DNA of 10,689 nt from UBA9732 sp963649615 (lineage in GTDB: Bacteria; Spirochaetota; Spirochaetia; Sphaerochaetales; Sphaerochaetaceae): positions 1-10,689 of the forward strand of contig CAVJIN010000050.1 in the NCBI GenBank assembly GCA_963649615.1. Reading direction: 5' to 3'. The position numbers were made by a program, and so were the translations under genes. The notes beneath the pieces were generated by a model. That model worked only from the letters and a program-made list of their open reading frames with translations. It was not told where the DNA came from and did no database searches. How positions within the stretch are numbered: the stretch's first letter is position 1; every line of letters begins with the position of its first letter. Positions 6,733-10,689 of this stretch are shown one piece after another.

Positions 6733-8958
6733 ATGATATTTTTTGCATCGGCCTCAGCCAATCAAAATGACTTAGTAGAGCGCGAAGTGATTGAAGCTGG
6801 CGCAACAGAGATAAACACAAGTTCAGGCGGAGTAGAATTCTCTGCGGACCTTGAAACCGCCTACAAATTTGCAATGTGGACTAGAAGTGCAACAAGACTT
6901 TTGGTTCTTGTCCACCGCTTTGACAAACTAGAATCCACAGACGATCTTTATGAGCACTCAAAAAACCTTCACTGGGAAAGTTGGCTTTCACCAAACAAGA
7001 CTTTTGCAATCACAGAGACTGTCACAGATTGCAGATGGATCCACAATAGTCACTTTGCTTCATTACGTCTAAAAGATGCCATTGTAGAACGCTGTCGTGA
7101 AATCTATGGAGGTGAACGTCCTTCTGTAGATAGAGACAACCCAGACATTGTTTTTCATCTTCATGTCAATCGCAATCTAGTAAGCTGGTATGTAGATTTT
7201 GCAGGAAGAGGCCTTTCCCACAGGGGCTACAGAACAGCTCAAACAGAAGCTGTCATGAGCGAGTTTATGGCCGCATCCCTTCTATACAGAAGCGATTGGT
7301 ATAAACGCTTAAAAGCCTCTTTCTCAGACCCTGAAGTAAATCCTCCAACATTTCTTGACCCTTTCTGTGGAAGTGGCACTATATGCATTGAAGCTGCACT
7401 TATGGCTACAAATACAGCACCTGGACTTCTTAAACTTAATACTTTTGCCTTTACCAAACTTCCAATTCATAAAGATGAAATATGGAATAAGGTAGTACAA
7501 GAAGCAAAAGAGGTCCAAACAGAATGTAAATGCACCATTTTAGGATGGGACATAGATAGAAGAGCTATTGAGATCTCTCTTGATAATGCTTATGCAGCAA
7601 ATCTAGGAGATGTTATTGATTTTGAAGTAAAGGATTTTACTAAAGTTAACAGAGAAGATCTTCCTTCAGAAGTTGGATATATAGTCACAGACCCTCCCTA
7701 TGGAGTGCGTCTTGATAGTGGTTCAATTGCTATTAGAAAGCTCTACACCAATATGGGACAAATCATGAATGATGTCTTCTCAGGGTGGCATATATGTATT
7801 TTTTGTGGCAACAAAGAACTTTTAGGCTATATTGACCTCAAACCAAATAGAACCAATACATTTATTAACGGCGGTATTGAATGTCAGGCTGCCCACTACT
7901 ATGTTTTCAGTGATCAAGAACGCCAAGAGCTTATGAAAAAAGCTATAGAAAGAAAAGAACAGCGTCTTTCTCAACCCCTTTCACCTGGCGCGCAAATGGC
8001 AGCAAATAGACTTAAAAAGAACCTTTTCTCCATTGGTCAAGCAATGAAAGACCAAGGTGTTACCTGTTACAGACTTTACGATGCTGACATGCCGGAATAC
8101 AGTGCTGCAATTGATTTCTATGAAGGAAAGTGGATTAGCTTGCAAGAATACGCAGCTCCTAGTTCTATTGACCCTGAAGATGCAGAAAGAAGACTTAACG
8201 AACTAATTCTAGCAACAGAAAGAGTTACGGGCATTGACTATGATGACATTCATGTAAAACGGAGAGAAATTCAGCGTGGTGCCAGCCAATACAATAAGAG
8301 AAGTAGTAACTCTCATTTCATGATTGCGCATGAAAATGGTCACAAGTTTTTTGTAAACTTTGAAGATTATTTGGATACCGGAATTTTCCTTGATCACAGA
8401 CCGGTTAGAAAAATGATTCAGGACATGTGCAAAGATAAGAGATTCCTCAATCTTTTTTGCTACACAGCAACTGCAACAGTCCATGCTGCAGCAGGTGGTG
8501 CACTTTCAACTGTAAGTGTTGACACTAATGCAAATTATCTTGATTGGGCAATGCACAACATGCAGGCAAATGGTTTTAATACTATGAATCATTTCTTCTA
8601 CAGAGATGACTGTCTAGCCTTCTTAAGAGAAAACAGGGATGTTTTTGATGTTATATTCTGTGATCCACCAACCTTCTCCAATAGCAAAGGAAAAGGAAGT
8701 TTCGATGTTCAACGAGACCACGGGTACCTAATAAGGTCCTGTATGAGACACCTATCAAGCAAAGGCACGTTGATTTTCTCAACCAACTACACTCGTTTTA
8801 AAATGTTTGGTGAAATCTATGAAGATTTCATTGTTGAAGATGTTACAGAAAGCACAATAGGAGATGACTTTAAGCGAAACAGCAAAATCCACCGTTGCTA
8901 TCTCATTAAACACAAGGAAATCATAAGAAGAGTAAAAAAAGTCTACTTGAAACGCTAA
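6733..8958 (+). CDS. rlmL: Bifunctional 23S rRNA guanine methyltransferase RlmKL (m2G2445 and m7G2069)
   Basis: In E. coli this fused enzyme makes m2G2445 (RlmL half) and m7G2069 (RlmK half) in 23S rRNA. The 741-residue product is somewhat longer than the 702 of E. coli. The N-terminal THUMP region spans about 1-155. The RlmL half has motif I FLDPFCGSGTICIEAA at 207-222 and motif IV DPPYG at 320-324. The linker has AANRLKKN (423-430) and CYRLYDADMPEY (445-456), both typical of RlmK entry. The RlmK half shows VNFEDYLDTGIFLDHRP (541-557), motif I FLNLFCYTATATVHAA (571-586), DPPTFSNSK (644-652) and FDVQRDH (657-663). AAGGAG lies 5-6 nt before the ATG. Two oddities: motif IV of the RlmL half is DPPYG where NPPYG is usual, and motif I of the RlmK half reads TAT where TGT or TGS is usual. 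A basic tail of about 14 residues (KEIIRRVKKVYLKR) extends beyond the E. coli end, and the last codons form a terminator arm. Confidence 0.93.
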   Translation: MIFFASASANQNDLVEREVIEAGATEINTSSGGVEFSADLETAYKFAMWTRSATRLLVLVHRFDKLESTDDLYEHSKNLHWESWLSPNKTFAITETVTDCRWIHNSHFASLRLKDAIVERCREIYGGERPSVDRDNPDIVFHLHVNRNLVSWYVDFAGRGLSHRGYRTAQTEAVMSEFMAASLLYRSDWYKRLKASFSDPEVNPPTFLDPFCGSGTICIEAALMATNTAPGLLKLNTFAFTKLPIHKDEIWNKVVQEAKEVQTECKCTILGWDIDRRAIEISLDNAYAANLGDVIDFEVKDFTKVNREDLPSEVGYIVTDPPYGVRLDSGSIAIRKLYTNMGQIMNDVFSGWHICIFCGNKELLGYIDLKPNRTNTFINGGIECQAAHYYVFSDQERQELMKKAIERKEQRLSQPLSPGAQMAANRLKKNLFSIGQAMKDQGVTCYRLYDADMPEYSAAIDFYEGKWISLQEYAAPSSIDPEDAERRLNELILATERVTGIDYDDIHVKRREIQRGASQYNKRSSNSHFMIAHENGHKFFVNFEDYLDTGIFLDHRPVRKMIQDMCKDKRFLNLFCYTATATVHAAAGGALSTVSVDTNANYLDWAMHNMQANGFNTMNHFFYRDDCLAFLRENRDVFDVIFCDPPTFSNSKGKGSFDVQRDHGYLIRSCMRHLSSKGTLIFSTNYTRFKMFGEIYEDFIVEDVTESTIGDDFKRNSKIHRCYLIKHKEIIRRVKKVYLKR

Positions 8959-8979
8959 AAAAAGGCACTTCAAGTAGAC
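8934..8979 (-). terminator. Probable intrinsic terminator of mscL, overlapping the end of rlmKL
   Basis: Arms 8941-8951 and 8969-8979 form a perfect 11-bp stem with a 17-nt loop. Read on the minus strand the stem is followed at once by seven T residues (8940-8934), the classical intrinsic arrangement, about 70 bp after the mscL stop. The left arm encodes the last residues of RlmKL and the loop contains its TAA. Confidence 0.65.
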
Positions 8980-9025
8980 AAGTCTACTTAAAGTACCAAA
9001 AATCATTAAATTAAGTAGACTTTCA
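8980..9025 (+). terminator. Second hairpin downstream of rlmKL, possible weak terminator
   Basis: AAGTCTACTTAA (8980-8991) and TTAAGTAGACTT (9011-9022) pair over 12 bp with a 19-nt loop. On the plus strand only a short T run (TTT then C) follows the arm, so termination of rlmKL here would be weak. The arms share the octamer GTCTACTT/AAGTAGAC with the preceding hairpin at a 41-bp offset. Confidence 0.45.
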
Positions 9026-9045
9026 AAAGTTGTGCAAAAATCTCT

Positions 9046-9411
9046 TTACTCTTCTGCCTTCTTAGTGCGATCCTCAACATCGGCCTTAAGCCTATTCATT
9101 GCACGGACAATTGTAAAAAGCACAAGTGCGGTGAGCAAGAACTGAATAATGGCCTGAAGAAGAGAACCATAGCGTATTGCAATCTCAGAAGTGGTTTCAG
9201 TTGCAGCCTTCAGGATAATTCTTAGTTCAGAGAAGTCCATATCACCAATGACGAAACCCAGGATTGGGTTAAGAATATCGGCAACAAAAGACTGCACAAT
9301 GGAGGTAAACATTCCACCAACAATGATACCTACTGCCATGTCAACAACGTTTCCACGTGCAATAAAAGTCTTAAACTCGGCAAAGAATCCTTTCTTTTCT
9401 GTATCTGCCAT
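9046..9411 (-). CDS. mscL: Large-conductance mechanosensitive channel MscL
   Basis: MscL is a homopentameric inner-membrane pore that opens under high membrane tension to release solutes during hypo-osmotic shock. The 121-residue product begins with an amphipathic N-terminal segment (FFAEFKTFIA). It continues with the family signature RGNVVDMAVGIIVGG (19-33) in the first membrane helix (about 22-46), then a periplasmic loop with NPILG and DMDFSEL (about 48-64). The second membrane helix spans about 82-104 and is followed by a short charged tail ending DRTKKAEE. It is shorter than the 136 residues of E. coli and lacks an obvious C-terminal helical bundle. The start is ATG 9411, five nt after GGAGG; a TTG four codons earlier would put that site inside the gene. 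It is monocistronic by layout, divergent from the alcohol dehydrogenase and convergent with rlmKL. Confidence 0.95.
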   Translation of the reverse strand: MADTEKKGFFAEFKTFIARGNVVDMAVGIIVGGMFTSIVQSFVADILNPILGFVIGDMDFSELRIILKAATETTSEIAIRYGSLLQAIIQFLLTALVLFTIVRAMNRLKADVEDRTKKAEE

Positions 9412-9416
9412 AAAGG

Positions 9417-9421
9417 CCTCC
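9417..9421 (-). promoter_or_regulatory. Ribosome binding site fixing the mscL start
   Basis: GGAGG with a 5-nt spacer (CCTTT) precedes ATG 9411, which selects this start over the in-frame TTG at 9423. Confidence 0.75.
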
Positions 9422-9440
9422 AATTAAAAATTATGGGATG

Positions 9441-9469
9441 ATTTTAAGACAAAAATGCGATAAAGTGAA
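9441..9469 (-). promoter_or_regulatory. Candidate sigma-70-type promoter of mscL
   Basis: TTCACT (9469-9464, four of six to TTGACA) and TAAAAT (9446-9441, five of six to TATAAT) are separated by 17 bp on the minus strand. The predicted start point near 9434 leaves a leader of about 23 nt that contains the GGAGG site. Confidence 0.5.
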
Positions 9470-9486
9470 CATATTAGGAGTACAGA

Positions 9487-10671
9487 ATGAACAGCTTTTC
9501 TTACAGATGCCCAACTAAGATGGTTTTTGGCAAAGATTCTATTGCTAAAGTCGCTCAAGAAATTAAAACTGCAGGTGGAACCAACGTTCTTTTGGTTTAT
9601 GGCAGTGGCTCAATAAAAAAGAATGGTATTTATGACAAAGTGACAGAAGTTCTCAAGACAGAAGGAATCCCTTACACGGAACTTTCTGGCGTTAAACCCA
9701 ATCCTCGCTTAGACTTTGTTTTAGATGGCATTAATGTTGTTAAAAGCAAAAAAATAGACTTCATTCTTGCAGTAGGTGGTGGCTCTGTTATTGACACTTG
9801 CAAAGCCATCTCTTTTGGCAGTGTTATACCAAAGGACAAAGATGTTTGGGAAGATTACTTTATGATTAAAGGGAGTCTCATTCCAAAGGGAATCACTCTT
9901 GGAGTAGTTCTTACCATTCCGGCCGCTGGCTCAGAGATGTCAAATTCCTGTGTTATCACAAACAATAAGACATTAAACAAACGAGGAATTAATAGTGAAA
10001 ACAACTACCCTACTTTTGCAATTATGGATCCTCAGGTTTGTTTTTCTCTTCCATCATTCCAAACCGCTTGTGGCGCAGCAGACATGTTAAGTCACCTCAT
10101 GGAGAGATATTTCTCAAATACACAAGATGTTGCAATCACAGATGCTCTAATAGAAGCCACAATGAAAGTAATTCTTCAATACGGCCCACTTGCAATCAAG
10201 GAGCCTAAAAACTATGGTTACAGAGAGCAGTTAATGTTTGCTGCCACCATGGCACATAACAACCTTTTTGGATGTGGACGTGAACAAGACTGGGCTAGCC
10301 ATTGGTTAGAGCATGAGCTTTCCGGCCAGTACGACATAGCTCATGGGGCAGGCCTTGCAATCATGACTCCAGCGTGGATGAAATACGTAAACAAAGCAAA
10401 TCCAATGCGTTTTGCACAATTTGCAACCAACGTCATGGGAAGCAATATTCCACTAACAGACACGGAGAACCTAGTACAAGACGGAATTGCAAGACTTGAA
10501 AAATGGTTTAAAGACCTTGGCCTTCCTACAAAACTCAGTGAACTTAACATTAATGACAAAGATTTTGAAGACATGGCCACACGTATGCTTACAGGTGGAC
10601 GCACAGTGGCTGGTGGGCTCATGAAGCTTTATCATGAAGATATTGTAAATATTTATAAGTTAGCACTTTAA
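9487..10671 (+). CDS. Iron-containing alcohol dehydrogenase, YqhD / butanol dehydrogenase type
   Basis: This is a cytoplasmic NAD(P)H-dependent enzyme that interconverts aldehydes and primary alcohols. Relatives serve in butanol/ethanol fermentation or aldehyde detoxification. The 394-residue product has the family's two domains. The N-terminal nucleotide-binding part has LLVYGSGSIKKNGIYD (35-50) and the pyrophosphate-binding VGGGSVIDTCK (96-106). The C-terminal metal domain has four ligands, Asp199, His203, His272 and His286, with exactly the spacing of the YqhD ligands. No acidic residue follows the YGSGS turn, which makes NADPH use plausible, but this is inference. AGGAG lies 6 nt before ATG 9487. 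The gene is divergent from mscL with 75 bp between starts; I see no convincing plus-strand promoter there. Its physiological substrate cannot be read from sequence, so no specific symbol is given. Confidence 0.93.
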   Translation: MNSFSYRCPTKMVFGKDSIAKVAQEIKTAGGTNVLLVYGSGSIKKNGIYDKVTEVLKTEGIPYTELSGVKPNPRLDFVLDGINVVKSKKIDFILAVGGGSVIDTCKAISFGSVIPKDKDVWEDYFMIKGSLIPKGITLGVVLTIPAAGSEMSNSCVITNNKTLNKRGINSENNYPTFAIMDPQVCFSLPSFQTACGAADMLSHLMERYFSNTQDVAITDALIEATMKVILQYGPLAIKEPKNYGYREQLMFAATMAHNNLFGCGREQDWASHWLEHELSGQYDIAHGAGLAIMTPAWMKYVNKANPMRFAQFATNVMGSNIPLTDTENLVQDGIARLEKWFKDLGLPTKLSELNINDKDFEDMATRMLTGGRTVAGGLMKLYHEDIVNIYKLAL

Positions 10672-10689
10672 AGTTTTGCAAAAACTCTA

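Noticed and set aside
8779..9006. Minus-strand 75-residue frame beyond mscL
   Set aside because: Lies antisense to the RlmKL 3' end and downstream of the probable mscL terminator; no domain, and it runs through the hairpins.
10672..10686. AGTTTT-GCA-AAAACT inverted repeat directly after the alcohol dehydrogenase stop
   Set aside because: A 6-bp stem that is almost only A/T with no T run following before the window ends; too weak to call a terminator.
1..10689. Sigma-54 (-24/-12) promoters as targets of the regulator
   Set aside because: TGGCAC-like words occur (for example near 10250 and, on the minus strand, near 1757) but lie inside genes and lack the TTGC element at proper spacing.
1..10689. 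CRISPR arrays, transposons, defence or phage systems, tRNA genes
   Set aside because: No repeat-spacer pattern, transposase motifs, terminal inverted repeats or cloverleaf structures were seen; the genes are conserved housekeeping families.

Overview
This looks like an ordinary chromosomal segment of an AT-rich bacterium, most likely a spirochaete of the Treponema type. That assignment is an inference from the low G+C content, the protein flavour (an AtoS/AtoC-like sigma-54 two-component pair, an M3 oligoendopeptidase F, a YqhD/Bdh-type alcohol dehydrogenase) and the use of TTG/GTG starts. No ribosomal RNA or other taxonomic marker is present. There are no tRNAs, mobile elements, CRISPR arrays or phage genes, and the window is densely coding.

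Left half, minus strand (1-5595): four genes are read leftwards and probably form one transcription unit. A membrane sensor histidine kinase (4234-5595) is followed, with a GTGA stop/start overlap, by its NtrC/AtoC-type sigma-54 response regulator (2891-4237). After 48 bp comes oligoendopeptidase F (1088-2842). After 11 bp comes a TrmA/RlmD-family 23S rRNA uracil-C5 methyltransferase with an Fe-S cysteine cluster (1-1076), which runs off the left edge about ten codons before its expected end. The ORF of this last gene is open at the window edge and starts with TTG, so it is easily missed.

Centre, plus strand (5768-8958): across a 172-bp divergent gap lie Hsp33 (redox-regulated chaperone) and a fused RlmKL 23S rRNA guanine methyltransferase (741 aa), 32 bp apart and probably co-transcribed. 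The gap holds a near-consensus -10 for the kinase operon, a 10-bp tandem repeat, and a good promoter for Hsp33. That promoter lies so close to the ATG, with no Shine-Dalgarno, that a leaderless mRNA is suggested.

Right part (8934-10671): RlmKL converges on mscL (large-conductance mechanosensitive channel, minus strand). Between them is an unusual pair of hairpins made of four copies of one octamer with a 41-bp period; one arm lies inside the RlmKL stop region. mscL is divergent from an iron-dependent alcohol dehydrogenase of the YqhD/butanol dehydrogenase type (9487-10671).

Functionally the window joins signalling (kinase/regulator), peptide turnover (PepF), ribosome modification (two 23S rRNA methyltransferases), stress proteins (Hsp33, MscL) and aldehyde/alcohol redox metabolism. 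I did not find an undescribed system. The points that deserve a second look are small: motif substitutions in the methyltransferases, the probable leaderless hslO, the tandem repeat in the divergent promoter region, and the four-arm hairpin between rlmKL and mscL.
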